From positions 1 through 63,449 of the forward strand of contig JAHHHM010000032.1 of NCBI GenBank assembly GCA_019359355.1: a stretch of 63,449 bases of DNA, written 5' to 3'. Origin of the DNA: Microcoleus vaginatus WJT46-NPBG5 (GTDB lineage Bacteria > Cyanobacteriota > Cyanobacteriia > Cyanobacteriales > Oscillatoriaceae). This document shows, in pieces, positions 1 to 8,343 of this stretch; the first letter of the stretch is position 1, and each line of letters opens with the position of its first letter. A model generated the notes under the pieces. It saw only the letters and a program-made list of their open reading frames with translations, had not been told where the DNA came from and ran no database searches. Position numbers and translations under genes: made by a program.

Positions 1-102
1 CCGTTCACCCGTCAACTGCTTGGTCAATTTGGTCTGCGGATTGATTGCCTACTGTCATCAGCCCAAGAAACCGTCCCTCATAACCGATGCCTTTTTGCCT
101 GA
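1..102 (+). CDS. 3' end of an unknown protein, cut by the window edge
   Basis: Frame 1 is open from the first base to a TGA at 100-102 and encodes about 33 C-terminal residues beginning [12 protein letters not shown]. The composition looks like ordinary protein and no stop interrupts it, but the stretch is too short to assign a family. It could be a chance open frame. Nothing else gene-like lies between it and the convergent gene at 225. Confidence 0.35.
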   Translation, partial: PFTRQLLGQFGLRIDCLLSSAQETVPHNRCLFA

Positions 103-154
103 GTCTATTTAACCCGAACTCACGTTAAAAAGATGACAGAAAAATGGGGAATTT

Positions 155-215
155 TCAACCACAGATGGACACAGATAAACACAGATAAATCATCCATATT
201 CATCTGCGGTGAAAA
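155..215. repeat. dispersed hairpin repeat with aaccacagatg / catctgcggt arms
   Basis: The arm aaccacagatg at about 157-167 is nearly complementary to catctgcggt at about 201-210, with copies of cacagataaa between them. Related sequence recurs near 10790-10826, 45645-45660 and 55986-56045, always between genes. This looks like a dispersed intergenic repeat able to fold back; its function is unknown. Confidence 0.5.
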
Positions 216-224
216 TAAAAAAAC

Positions 225-1283
225 TTACGGCTCCTCACTCTTCAAAAAAGGCACATCCACAACTTCCCCTTCAATATCTCCAACACGGACTTTCAAACCG
301 GCACCCCCAGCTTTTGTGCGGATATAAGCCAGACCAAATGGCCCTTGATCGGTTTCTGTATAACTCGTGAGGGTTCCCACTTTCTCCTCCCCTAGCGTCA
401 CCACCGTTCCGGGTTCTGCCTTAGCACTCAGTCGAATGCCCCAGAGTTGCTGCTTCACGCCTTTGTAGGTTTCCAGACGCGCAATTGTTTCTTGACCGAT
501 GTAACAACCTTTGGTAAAAGAAAGTGTTTGCAATAAACGCGCTTCTAAAGGATTGTAATCTTCTGTCAGTTCCCGATCCGGTGTGGGGCGTCCCTGTTCA
601 ACTCTCAACTGTTCCCAGCATTGTTCACCAAGAGGAAGCGCACCGGCAGCCGTTAAACTCTGCCACACGGCTGCTGCGTCGCCGGCTTCGACAATGAGGG
701 TGTAGCCGGCAACTGCTAAGCCACTGCCCACCGCCACACGCACTTGTGCGTCCCCAAGGGGTAATATCTGGTGAGTGCCGTAAGGTTGGCCGGCAAGGGC
801 ATTGGCACCCAACCGATCTAGTAAAGCGTCGCTGTTTGGCCCCATTAAGCTGAATGCCGCTGTTTTTTCCGTCAGATCGGTTAATTTCACCTTATCGGCA
901 AAAAAGATATAGCGATCCAGCCACTGCATTAACTTGGAACGGCGATGGGGCGAGACAAGTAGCAGCACCGCATCTTCCGTAACATAAGCGGTTGCTAAGT
1001 CAATAGTGCGAGCAGTGGAGGTGACAAAAACTGTATCACAACCCTGTCCAGGCTTAAGGCTGTTGAAATCGTTTGTACTTTGATTGTGCAAAAATCGTAG
1101 CCGGTCTGCATCGCTAACTTGGATGCGTCCCCAGTGGGTGCGATCACAAACAGCCACTGCTTCCCGTACCGCGTTGAGGGCGGCTGCATCGTTGCCAAAA
1201 CTAGCCGGCACCGGCACGCCAGAGGCCGATTCCTCAAATGTTGCCCCACCGACTGTTTGAAGTTTTTGTAATTGTTGAATCAT
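225..1283 (-). CDS. ygfZ: YgfZ/GcvT-like folate-binding protein
   Basis: This 352-residue protein belongs to the YgfZ/CAF17 family, folate-binding relatives of the glycine cleavage T protein that help assemble or repair some iron-sulfur enzymes. The diagnostic motif KGCYIGQE, with the conserved Cys, lies near residue 260, followed by the C-terminal barrel. The length is normal for cyanobacterial members and the ATG at 1283 gives a full N-terminus. It is transcribed alone, converging with the unknown gene at the window edge, and is followed by the hairpin repeat at 155-215. Family assignment is strong; the exact iron-sulfur client proteins cannot be read from sequence. Confidence 0.88.
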   Translation of the reverse strand: MIQQLQKLQTVGGATFEESASGVPVPASFGNDAAALNAVREAVAVCDRTHWGRIQVSDADRLRFLHNQSTNDFNSLKPGQGCDTVFVTSTARTIDLATAYVTEDAVLLLVSPHRRSKLMQWLDRYIFFADKVKLTDLTEKTAAFSLMGPNSDALLDRLGANALAGQPYGTHQILPLGDAQVRVAVGSGLAVAGYTLIVEAGDAAAVWQSLTAAGALPLGEQCWEQLRVEQGRPTPDRELTEDYNPLEARLLQTLSFTKGCYIGQETIARLETYKGVKQQLWGIRLSAKAEPGTVVTLGEEKVGTLTSYTETDQGPFGLAYIRTKAGGAGLKVRVGDIEGEVVDVPFLKSEEP

Positions 1284-1370
1284 GCTGTGCCTGAATAGTA
1301 AAACGCAGTCAACGAACGCGCATCTAATTCGCTATTTTATGGGAGCAGAGTCAATCATCCCTCAAAATTG

Positions 1371-1437
1371 GGAATTGGGCATGGGGCATGGGGCATGGGG
1401 CAAGGCTTCGCCAACCTAAAGGTAGGGGCATGGGGCA
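1371..1437. repeat. short tandem heptamer repeat (GGGGCAT) with a ggcttcgcc core
   Basis: Tandem copies of the heptamer ggggcat flank a unique segment reading aaggcttcgccaacctaaag. The same composite occurs in inverted orientation at about 2888-2967. Heptameric short tandem repeats of this kind are common between genes in filamentous cyanobacteria. No coding function is apparent. Confidence 0.75.
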
Positions 1438-1447
1438 CTTAAAACTC

Positions 1448-1831
1448 CTATGCCTTGGGCAAGTTGGCAAAGACTTCTTGTACCAGTTGTTTTGCCTTGG
1501 CGTCTAGCCGGTTCCAGTCTACCTCGCCGGTTTCATCGAGGAGGCTGGTGTCAATTTCAACGTCCACGCTCTCCATTTCCGCGTGGGTGGGCCTATAGTT
1601 GCTGAAGCAGACCTGGTAGCACAAATCCCATACATCAAAGGTCACTTGCCGGTCTTGATGTTGCAGACAGAGTGTATAACCCGGATAGGGCGTTTGCACT
1701 TCTTCATAGGTGCCCTGCCAAGCTGATTCTTCCAGTTGTTTACGGATATTGTCGATGACCCTGATCAGGGCCGGCTGCATCAACACACTAGCTTGTTGCC
1801 ATGCAACTTCATTTTTAATTTTTGGCTTCAT
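1448..1831 (-). CDS. hypothetical acidic cytoplasmic protein
   Basis: About 127 residues starting MKPKIKNEV. The open frame extends 16 codons upstream to a TTG at 1879, but the ATG at 1831 is the better start. The protein is soluble and acidic with no signal peptide, membrane segment or cysteine motif, and ends with a Val/Gln/Leu-rich helix. I do not recognise a family. It lies between two inverted copies of the heptamer repeat together with the gene at 2037. Compositional regularity supports a real gene, but function is unknown. Confidence 0.6.
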   Translation of the reverse strand: MKPKIKNEVAWQQASVLMQPALIRVIDNIRKQLEESAWQGTYEEVQTPYPGYTLCLQHQDRQVTFDVWDLCYQVCFSNYRPTHAEMESVDVEIDTSLLDETGEVDWNRLDAKAKQLVQEVFANLPKA

Positions 1832-2036
1832 TTGCACACCGATCGGTATGGGTAAAAAAGCAGACCTCGCCTCTTGCAAAAATCAACTATAGCGGATGCC
1901 CCTAGCGCAGGGTGTGCGTCAACAGGCTGCGTTCATCTGTTACAGGCTGCGATTAAGAAAAAAGATATCGACTGTCTGCAAGAGGTTTAGTCTGCCCACG
2001 CCTATCCAAAAAGTTAACCAGAGTCAGCTAGGAAGG

Positions 2037-2759
2037 TTATAAGCGCGGTAGAGGAGTCCTGCCGGCATCCCCTTGAGTGCCGGTGTTGGGTGGGGGTGGA
2101 GTCTTGCCGGCATCTCGCTCAGTGCCGGTGTTGGGTGGGGGTGGAGGTACTTGATCCGCACTTCCATCCTTTGATGGAGGCATGGGAGTGGTTTCAACCG
2201 GGTTGGAATAAGTTGACGCACCCACCGGCTCTAACAAAGCTTTGAAAAAGTAAACCCGATCACAATATTTGGTCTCGCTATTACAGACAGTTTCAACCGC
2301 AATATTGCGAACATTGGTGACATCAACCGACAAGGACGCTTTTTCTCCCGGCCCAACTGTCACCGTTTGAGAAGCATCTTGTTCTCCATCCAAGTAAACT
2401 CTAATCGTATTGGCAGGGCTACCCCGGTCGTTATCTCGCATTCCAAACTCTAATTGCAGCGTTTGGAAGTCATATTCGGAAGGCTTTGGTTCGTCTGACT
2501 TGATCCGGCACGTCATGCCCGAAAATTCGGAGCCGGCTCCCATATACAGATAAGAGGTATAAACAGCCCTACCTACAGATACATTGGAAGTAACCCGACG
2601 CCAGCGACCAGGGCCGGTGCTGACACAGCGAGCATCAAACAGGGAAATAGGTCGTCTTGCCTCTGCCTGTGGGATTGGCAATAGTGAGGGCACTATCACC
2701 AAAGACAGCACCACACCGAGGAAAAGTTGAGCAATCGACTTGTTTTTTTGCATGGGCAC
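2037..2759 (-). CDS. secreted hypothetical protein with Pro-rich C-terminal repeats
   Basis: A 240-residue protein with a clear signal peptide: basic start (MQKNKS), a hydrophobic run through about residue 28, and a likely cleavage site after PQAEA. The middle part contains several cysteines (RCVST, MTCRI, TVCNSETKYC), which suggests disulfides in the periplasm or outside. The last 50 residues contain a tandem repeat of the type PPPPNTGT-x-x-DAG, mirrored in the DNA by near-identical copies of gtgccggtgttgggtggggg at about 2080-2145. The start could be either of two closely spaced ATGs (2759 or 2753). I do not recognise the family; a role in the envelope is inferred. Confidence 0.65.
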   Translation of the reverse strand: MPMQKNKSIAQLFLGVVLSLVIVPSLLPIPQAEARRPISLFDARCVSTGPGRWRRVTSNVSVGRAVYTSYLYMGAGSEFSGMTCRIKSDEPKPSEYDFQTLQLEFGMRDNDRGSPANTIRVYLDGEQDASQTVTVGPGEKASLSVDVTNVRNIAVETVCNSETKYCDRVYFFKALLEPVGASTYSNPVETTPMPPSKDGSADQVPPPPPNTGTERDAGKTPPPPNTGTQGDAGRTPLPRL

Positions 2760-2849
2760 GAGACTGTACAGTCACGCTAACAGGTTTAAATCTCCCTAAT
2801 AATATCGAATCGCCACCGGCAGTCGCGGCAGTATTACTGCTTTTTTAGC

Positions 2850-2967
2850 TCAGTGCTGAGTTCTGAGTCCTGAGTTAAGTCCCACACCCCATGCCCCATG
2901 CCCATACCTTTAGGTTGGCGAAGCCTTGCCCGATGCCCCATGCCCAATGCCCAATGCCCCATGCCCC
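2850..2967. repeat. short tandem heptamer repeats, inverted copy of the 1371-1437 unit
   Basis: Starts with copies of ctgagttctgagtcctgag, followed by ccccatg/cccaatg heptamers around tacctttaggttggcgaagc. The latter is the reverse complement of the core at 1371-1437. The two inverted composites flank the genes at 1448 and 2037. Confidence 0.75.
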
Positions 2968-2969
2968 TC

Positions 2970-3077
2970 TTACCGCTTTGTCGTCCACACATTGGTGAAC
3001 ATCATGAGAAACGCACCAATTACAATAGCGATAGCAAGACCGCCGGCAATGGCATTTAATAAATCAGTATTTTCCAT
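2970..3077 (-). CDS. 35-residue single-span membrane protein
   Basis: A small frame from ATG at 3077 to TAA at 2970 encodes MENTDLLNAIAGG followed by a hydrophobic span (about residues 10-27) and a basic tail WTTKR. The size and layout resemble small photosystem or cytochrome b6f subunits, but it does not match PsaI, PsbX, PetN, PetM or PsbY as I know them. It runs divergently from the membrane protein at 3131. It could be a genuine microprotein or a chance hydrophobic frame; the clean charge distribution favours the former. Confidence 0.5.
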   Translation of the reverse strand: MENTDLLNAIAGGLAIAIVIGAFLMMFTNVWTTKR

Positions 3078-3130
3078 TGGTTTGTTGAGATATCAGATAA
3101 ACTAACAGCCTAGCTTATCGTTTTTAAGTG

Positions 3131-3499
3131 ATGTTTGACTTTAATCCCGTTTTTGAATTCTCCCGCACTCACTGCATCAGCATTTGTGCCTTTCTGGTGC
3201 CGGCCAATCTGGTGGCAACCGGCGTGACAGTCGCTTTCACCGTTCTGCGCCGCCCTAAAGCACAGGTGTTGACAGCGGCTGCAATTGCTGCCATTCCCGC
3301 CCTGGTGATGGTGTTTCATGTGGTTACTTGGTTTATGATTGGTGTGGTCATGGCTCCCACCTACATCCTGCTATGGCTGGCAGCGACCTGTCTGAGCATT
3401 AATTTATGGGCCATTTCCCATCCGCAAAGCATGGTTCGACTGCTCAAATGGGCATGGGGGATGATTTCACCGGCATTTCAACGTCGGCATCTCACATAG
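3131..3499 (+). CDS. hypothetical multi-span membrane protein
   Basis: About 122 residues with three or four hydrophobic segments (roughly residues 18-40, 50-70, 75-95). A GTG lies one codon upstream of the ATG at 3131. No catalytic motif is visible. It is followed after a short gap by another small membrane protein on the same strand, so the two may be co-transcribed. No family recognised; inner or thylakoid membrane location is inferred only from hydropathy. Confidence 0.6.
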   Translation: MFDFNPVFEFSRTHCISICAFLVPANLVATGVTVAFTVLRRPKAQVLTAAAIAAIPALVMVFHVVTWFMIGVVMAPTYILLWLAATCLSINLWAISHPQSMVRLLKWAWGMISPAFQRRHLT

Positions 3500-3534
3500 A
3501 GTAAGTTTTTTGTGTGAAATTTCTGTTGGAAGTA

Positions 3535-3777
3535 ATGAAAGATAAATTTCTTGATTGGCTCAATCTGTTTTTAGTGGCGGATGTCTTCCTCGTGTTGTTT
3601 AGCTTTGCTTGGCTAGCGGCTGCGGTGATCGGGCGCGGGGCTGGCGTTCCTTTAGGACTCGATTTGTGGTACAAGCTTTGGCAGCCGGTTTTTACTCCAG
3701 CCATCGGGATTTTGATGGGCGGTGCGATTCTTAGTGGCATTATCAGTCAGATTACTAAGCGCCTGAAATCTAACTAA
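3535..3777 (+). CDS. small hypothetical membrane protein
   Basis: About 80 residues with two long hydrophobic segments (LFLVADVFLVLFSF near the start and a Gly-rich segment near the end) and a basic tail TKRLKSN. A GTG at 3514 gives seven more residues, but the ATG at 3535 is preceded by ggaag at ribosome-binding distance and is preferred. It follows the membrane protein at 3131 and precedes the SWIM protein on the same strand. Unknown function. Confidence 0.55.
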   Translation: MKDKFLDWLNLFLVADVFLVLFSFAWLAAAVIGRGAGVPLGLDLWYKLWQPVFTPAIGILMGGAILSGIISQITKRLKSN

Positions 3778-3850
3778 GCACTAAGGAAACAGCAAAGCCG
3801 GCTTCGTAGGGAAAAAGATATTCTGATTTTTAGGAGATAGGAATTGCCAA

Positions 3851-5626
3851 ATGTCTCTCCCAAATATCACTGAAGCAAGCATCCGCAGTAACAGCACAGC
3901 CCAATCTTTTGAGCGTGGGCAAACGTACTACAAGCAAGGTTGTGTTTCTACCCTCACGCTGCGCGGCAATACACTTTTGGCTGAAGTGGAAGGCAGTGAA
4001 GTTAATTCCTATTGCGTTGCCTTACGGTTTGATCAAGGCGGCTTTTCCTCGGTTCAGTGCAGTTGTCCTTATGATTTTGAGGGTTGGTGTAAGCACATCA
4101 TTGCCACAATGTTGGTGTGTCTGCATGAGCCAGATAGGATAGAGGAGCGTCCCACATTAGAGCAGTTGTTGGATCGTTTGGATCATTTGCAAACGCAACG
4201 ACTGGTACAAAGTTTAGTAGAAGAACACCCAGAATTGATTGAGGCGGTGGATCGTCACGTTAGCCTCATGACATCTCCCAAGCCTAAAAAGCAGCCGGTG
4301 AAACCCCCGCGTCGCACGACTGTTGATCCGGCACCTGTGCGCCGGCAAGTGCGGCAAATTCTTAGGGATGCCGTGCGTTATATGGAAGAGGGATATGAAG
4401 ACGATCCCATCACTGAGGAAATTATTTCACTGATTCAACACGCGCAGCAGTTAACTGCACAGGACGAGAGTCATAATGCCTTAGTCATCTTAGAAGCCAT
4501 TACCACCGGCTGTATCGAAAATTGGGATGATGTGGAAGAATATGGGGCTGAATGCGTTGACATCGTAGAGGCATTAAATGATGCTTGGGCGGAAGCCATT
4601 CTCTGTGCTGATCTCACGGAAGAGGAACGGGTGGATCTGCGGGTGAATTTAGAAGTTTGGCAGGATGAGTGGAATACTGATTTTGCCATGTGTTTAGTGG
4701 CGCTGCATCAAGGTTGGGACTATCCGCCGTTGCAGCGAGTGCTTGCGGGGAATGTGACAGAAGGGGGCGCGTGGGAAGGGATAATCCCCCATTTTGGGGA
4801 TGATTTGGCAAAAATTCGGTTGCAAATCCTTGAGCGGCAAGAGCGTTATCAGGAATACCTCTATTTAGCAGAAGCGGAAGGGCAAACGAAACACTATCTA
4901 ACGATGTTAGGACGTTTGGGGCGAGTTGAGGAAGCAACGGGGGCAGCTAAAACCCAGATGTCTTCTGCGGAAGAAGCGTTTGCCCTTGCTCAAACCCTGC
5001 GGGAACAAGGTGCATTGCAGCCGGCGTTAGAAGTGGCGCAAACCGGCTTGTCTTTATCGGGAAGATGCCGGTATGAATTAGCAGATTGGACAAGCAATCT
5101 CGCTGAGGGTTTGGGAGATCGTCAAGCTGCTTTGAATGCGAGAGCAATCGCATTTCAAGCTAACCCATCTTTTGTTGATTACCGGCTGGTTGAGGAATTA
5201 GCGGGAGAAGCTTGGACAACTCTAAAGGTAGATTTGTTAGAAAGTCTCAAAAATAATTCAAGCTGGAGAATTTCTAATACAAAAGTTGATATCTTTCTGC
5301 ATGAAGGTTTAATTGATGATGCAATCGCAACGGTTAATGATCTGGACTCCTACCACTCTGCGCTAATTCATCGGGTGATGAAAGTTGCGATTGCTCATAA
5401 CCCGGATTGGGTAATTGAAAATGCAATTCCTCGTGCCGATTCTATTTTAGATCGCGGCAAAGCGGAGTATTATCAGGAGGCGGTTGAGTGGTTGAAGCAA
5501 GCTCGTGCTGCTTATTTAGAATTGGGTCGGCAACAGGATTGGTTGGCTTACCGTAATAATTTAATCCAAATTCATGGGAAAAAACGTAAGTTTATGGGGT
5601 TGATGAAGGAAAAGGGTTTAGATTAA
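3851..5626 (+). CDS. SWIM zinc-finger protein
   Basis: A 591-residue protein with an N-terminal SWIM zinc finger. The ligands are Cys70, Cys72, Cys80 and His82 (CSC...WCKH), the CxC...CxH pattern of the family, which binds DNA or proteins. The rest is predicted helical: an acidic central region around residues 185-290, then TPR-like helices typical of SWIM proteins that act as scaffolds. The ATG at 3851 fits the usual N-terminus (NITEASIRSNSTAQSFERG). In many bacteria such proteins accompany helicases or nucleases; here the next gene on the same strand is a PD-(D/E)XK nuclease 80 bases downstream, a possible functional pair. Client molecules are unknown. Confidence 0.85.
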   Translation: MSLPNITEASIRSNSTAQSFERGQTYYKQGCVSTLTLRGNTLLAEVEGSEVNSYCVALRFDQGGFSSVQCSCPYDFEGWCKHIIATMLVCLHEPDRIEERPTLEQLLDRLDHLQTQRLVQSLVEEHPELIEAVDRHVSLMTSPKPKKQPVKPPRRTTVDPAPVRRQVRQILRDAVRYMEEGYEDDPITEEIISLIQHAQQLTAQDESHNALVILEAITTGCIENWDDVEEYGAECVDIVEALNDAWAEAILCADLTEEERVDLRVNLEVWQDEWNTDFAMCLVALHQGWDYPPLQRVLAGNVTEGGAWEGIIPHFGDDLAKIRLQILERQERYQEYLYLAEAEGQTKHYLTMLGRLGRVEEATGAAKTQMSSAEEAFALAQTLREQGALQPALEVAQTGLSLSGRCRYELADWTSNLAEGLGDRQAALNARAIAFQANPSFVDYRLVEELAGEAWTTLKVDLLESLKNNSSWRISNTKVDIFLHEGLIDDAIATVNDLDSYHSALIHRVMKVAIAHNPDWVIENAIPRADSILDRGKAEYYQEAVEWLKQARAAYLELGRQQDWLAYRNNLIQIHGKKRKFMGLMKEKGLD

Positions 5627-5709
5627 GGTTGAGTGGGAGAAGGTTTGAAGAGGGGCATGGGGCATTGGGGATTTAGATAAGATAATATATACAAAAAATT
5701 AGGTTGCTA

Positions 5710-6396
5710 ATGTCGTTTAATTTTCAACCGCTTCCCCGGCTAAAAGCTAAGCAAATACGGGAGTATGGGAAACAATATTACATTGACGATCAAGGGGTTC
5801 GTTTACCCAGTGTGACGACGATTCTGGGTGCTACGAAACCTCAAGAAGATCGGGATCGGCTGGCGCAGTGGCAGCAGCGTGTGGGTGTGGAAGAAGCTTA
5901 TCGCATTTCCTCAACGGCGGGACGTAGGGGAACGGGTACTCACAAACACATTGAACGATATCTTTTGGGTGAGGATGTTAGCTGTCCAGATGGGATCAAA
6001 CCTTATTGGGAAAGTGTTGAGCCGGTGTTGCAAGAAATTGAGGATGTGCGATTAGTTGAAGGCAATATTTTCCACTACGATTTGCGCTACGCCGGCCGGG
6101 TAGATTGTGTTGCGAGTTATCGCGGGGTTCCCTGTGTTTGTGACTGGAAAACTGCGGATTATCCTAAAGGTTCAATTGAGCGTTTGTACGATTATCCGAT
6201 CCAATTAGCCGCCTATGCCGGTGCGGTGAATCATTCTTATAAAGATTGCGGGATTGAGATCAATCATGCAATGTTAGTGGTGGCAATTCCTGAAATGCCG
6301 GCTGAGGTGTTTTGGTTTGAGCCGGCAGTCGTGATGGATTATTGGTGCCGGTGGCAAGAAAGAGTCAAGGCTTTTTGGCAACGGCAAGGCGGGTAA
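5710..6396 (+). CDS. PD-(D/E)XK superfamily nuclease
   Basis: About 228 residues. The core motif of the PD-(D/E)XK nuclease fold is seen as RVDCV, then DWKTAD about 12 residues later, followed by a helix with YPIQLAAYAGAV. This matches the D...(D/E)xK and Q-x3-Y pattern of RecB/Cas4/MGME1-like exonucleases. A TTG two codons upstream (5704) is possible, but ATG 5710 is preferred. It likely cuts single-stranded or flap DNA; substrate not determinable. It follows the SWIM protein on the same strand and is closed by a bidirectional terminator. Confidence 0.75.
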   Translation: MSFNFQPLPRLKAKQIREYGKQYYIDDQGVRLPSVTTILGATKPQEDRDRLAQWQQRVGVEEAYRISSTAGRRGTGTHKHIERYLLGEDVSCPDGIKPYWESVEPVLQEIEDVRLVEGNIFHYDLRYAGRVDCVASYRGVPCVCDWKTADYPKGSIERLYDYPIQLAAYAGAVNHSYKDCGIEINHAMLVVAIPEMPAEVFWFEPAVVMDYWCRWQERVKAFWQRQGG

Positions 6397-6397
6397 A

Positions 6398-6430
6398 GCT
6401 GTAGAAAAATTTTATTTTTTATTCTACAGC
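6398..6430. terminator. bidirectional stem-loop terminator
   Basis: A perfect 9-bp stem gctgtagaa / ttctacagc encloses an A/T-rich loop. It lies between the convergent nuclease gene (ends 6396) and patatin gene (ends 6447), so it can serve both strands. Confidence 0.75.
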
Positions 6431-6446
6431 CATTAAAAACCTTTCT

Positions 6447-7487
6447 TTACAACAGATAATCAATAAATCTATCCAACTTCTCACTATTTTCTGAGGCTGT
6501 ATTATTGGCTACCTTTCTTAAGTCTTTCAGATTATCCTCAGACACATTATCCATTTGTGCCAGTTGACTGTTTTTCCCGAGATCCGCGTTAATCCTTAAA
6601 TATTGTTCTGGGTTTTTAATCGTATCAAAAACCTGGAGTAATTGAAAGTGTACGGTTTCCGCTACCCCCGTCATAATGATATTAATAATTGGGTTGACCC
6701 ATTGGATTTTTCCCCAATCTTTAGCTTGAGGGTAAGAGTAAGATTCTTTAATGTCGCCCGTTCCCAAGGATAAAACGACCATATCTTTTGCACTCGGATT
6801 CCCTCCTGATGGATCTTCCGGTGTCGGCTTTCGCTGTAATTTTGTTCGGGCTTCGGCATAAGCACAAAGTGTTGGGTTATTTGCAAAAACTCCCCCATCG
6901 ATATAAGGATAGCTTTTAGAGGCAAGTGATGTAATTTTTGCTACTTCAAAAAACGTAGGCGCTGCAGAAGTCGCTCGCGCGGCATCTCTAACAAAATAAT
7001 TTTGCTCTAAATCTTTTATGGCATCATGCTGAGTAAAAAATCGAGCTCTTCTTTCTTCAATATCGTAAGCGGTAATTAAACATGGCTTGAGTAATTGGCT
7101 CAATTTTATATCTTCAAAATAGTCTTTTAACAATCTTTCCAAGGGTTCCGATGGGTATTTTTCATCTGTTATTCCTGCTAAAGATTGCAATTTTTTAAAG
7201 AATGGGGCTGAAAAAATTTGGCCTCCTTTATGTAGATAAATATCGACTGCTTCTTTGGCGGTAAATCTAGGTCTAGTTGGATTTTTTTTATCAGGACACA
7301 AGTAAATGCAGGTTAAAATTCCCCCTGTACTGGTGCCGGCAATTAAATCAAAATAATCAGCAATTCTTGCATCTGGATTGCCTGTCCGATTCTTAATTTT
7401 TTCTTCCAGTGTTACTAAAACCTGTCCCGGTATAATTCCCCGAATCCCGCCCCCGTCAATTGAAAGAATTCTGGTGTATTTTGACAT
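6447..7487 (-). CDS. patatin-like phospholipase
   Basis: A 346-residue patatin-family serine lipase. The oxyanion motif DGGGIRG is at residues 11-17, the nucleophile elbow GTSTGG at 51-56 (Ser53), and the catalytic Asp in DGG near residue 197. All catalytic parts are present and the length is standard for bacterial patatins, which release fatty acids from membrane lipids. There is no signal peptide, so it acts in the cytoplasm or at the inner face of membranes. Related patatins (CapV) serve as CBASS antiphage effectors, but no CD-NTase gene lies beside it, so housekeeping lipid turnover is equally likely. Confidence 0.88.
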   Translation of the reverse strand: MSKYTRILSIDGGGIRGIIPGQVLVTLEEKIKNRTGNPDARIADYFDLIAGTSTGGILTCIYLCPDKKNPTRPRFTAKEAVDIYLHKGGQIFSAPFFKKLQSLAGITDEKYPSEPLERLLKDYFEDIKLSQLLKPCLITAYDIEERRARFFTQHDAIKDLEQNYFVRDAARATSAAPTFFEVAKITSLASKSYPYIDGGVFANNPTLCAYAEARTKLQRKPTPEDPSGGNPSAKDMVVLSLGTGDIKESYSYPQAKDWGKIQWVNPIINIIMTGVAETVHFQLLQVFDTIKNPEQYLRINADLGKNSQLAQMDNVSEDNLKDLRKVANNTASENSEKLDRFIDYLL

Positions 7488-7591
7488 GGTTGTTTGGGGT
7501 TCCTGTAGATTTATTTGTTTGCAATCTTAGCAGATAAGAGCTGGAATTTGTCTATTTTGTAACAGATGTTTAAATGTACCCAATATGGGGA

Positions 7592-8221
7592 TCATAAAAA
7601 CTCCGCTAAGCCAATTTTTCGAGCTGCTAGCATATAACGGAAAATATATTCTATCAGCTCAATATAATTATACGCAGTTGCTTGGGAGTCAGCCCAAACC
7701 GTGACACCGTGATCTCGGATGAGCAATGCCGGCACTTGCGGCGGCGTAGCCTGAAAACGCGTGCGAATTTCAGCGGCAATTTCAGGCACTTGGAAATGAT
7801 TTTCAAACATTGGCACGGTGACTTTAGGATTTTCTTCCCAAATTCCTAAACCTTTCAGCATTTCAATGGCAGGTAACCGTAGCCCATCTTGACCACTCAT
7901 TCGAGAAATTAAATTTGCTTCAATTGAGTGAACATGATAGCAGGCTTGTGCTTTTGGAAAACAGGCATAAATCGCTTCATGAATGCTTGTTTCTGCAGAA
8001 GGGCGAGCGTCAGGATGTGGCTGTTCTAGTACCTTACCATCTAACGAGATACGGATAAAATCGTCAATTGTTAAATGCCCTTTATTGCGCCCACTGGCAG
8101 TGATCCAAAAGCTGCCATCGGGCACCCGCGCGGAGAGGTTGCCGGCGGTGCCAACCATCCAGCCTTGCGTGTAAAAATGGCTAGCTGCTGCAATTAAATT
8201 TTGTCTCGGATCGGTGTTCAT
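7592..8221 (-). CDS. mtnB: methylthioribulose-1-phosphate dehydratase
   Basis: A 209-residue class II aldolase-fold protein that converts 5-methylthioribulose-1-phosphate to 2,3-diketo-5-methylthiopentyl-1-phosphate in methionine salvage. Zinc ligands are visible as His96 and His98 (YHVHS) and His171 (RDHGVTVW); the N-terminal GTAGNLS substrate loop is present. Length fits MtnB. It is the last gene of a minus-strand salvage cluster (mtnD, mtnW, mtnX, mtnB), separated from mtnX by an SLH/WG-repeat gene. The neighbouring mtnW product would use its product as substrate, which supports the name over a generic fuculose aldolase. Confidence 0.92.
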   Translation of the reverse strand: MNTDPRQNLIAAASHFYTQGWMVGTAGNLSARVPDGSFWITASGRNKGHLTIDDFIRISLDGKVLEQPHPDARPSAETSIHEAIYACFPKAQACYHVHSIEANLISRMSGQDGLRLPAIEMLKGLGIWEENPKVTVPMFENHFQVPEIAAEIRTRFQATPPQVPALLIRDHGVTVWADSQATAYNYIELIEYIFRYMLAARKIGLAEFL

Positions 8222-8343
8222 CTATATAATAGTTCTGAGTTGATGAGTCATGAGTGGAAGAAGAAAGAGTTTTTTGAGTTGGTTGTTAGAGAGTTTTTTC
8301 AGAATTTTTTTCAATTGCTCTCTCCAGCAGGGTCAAGATTTCA

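Noticed and set aside
6447-7487. Patatin gene considered as a CBASS effector
   Set aside because: No CD-NTase or other CBASS gene is adjacent.
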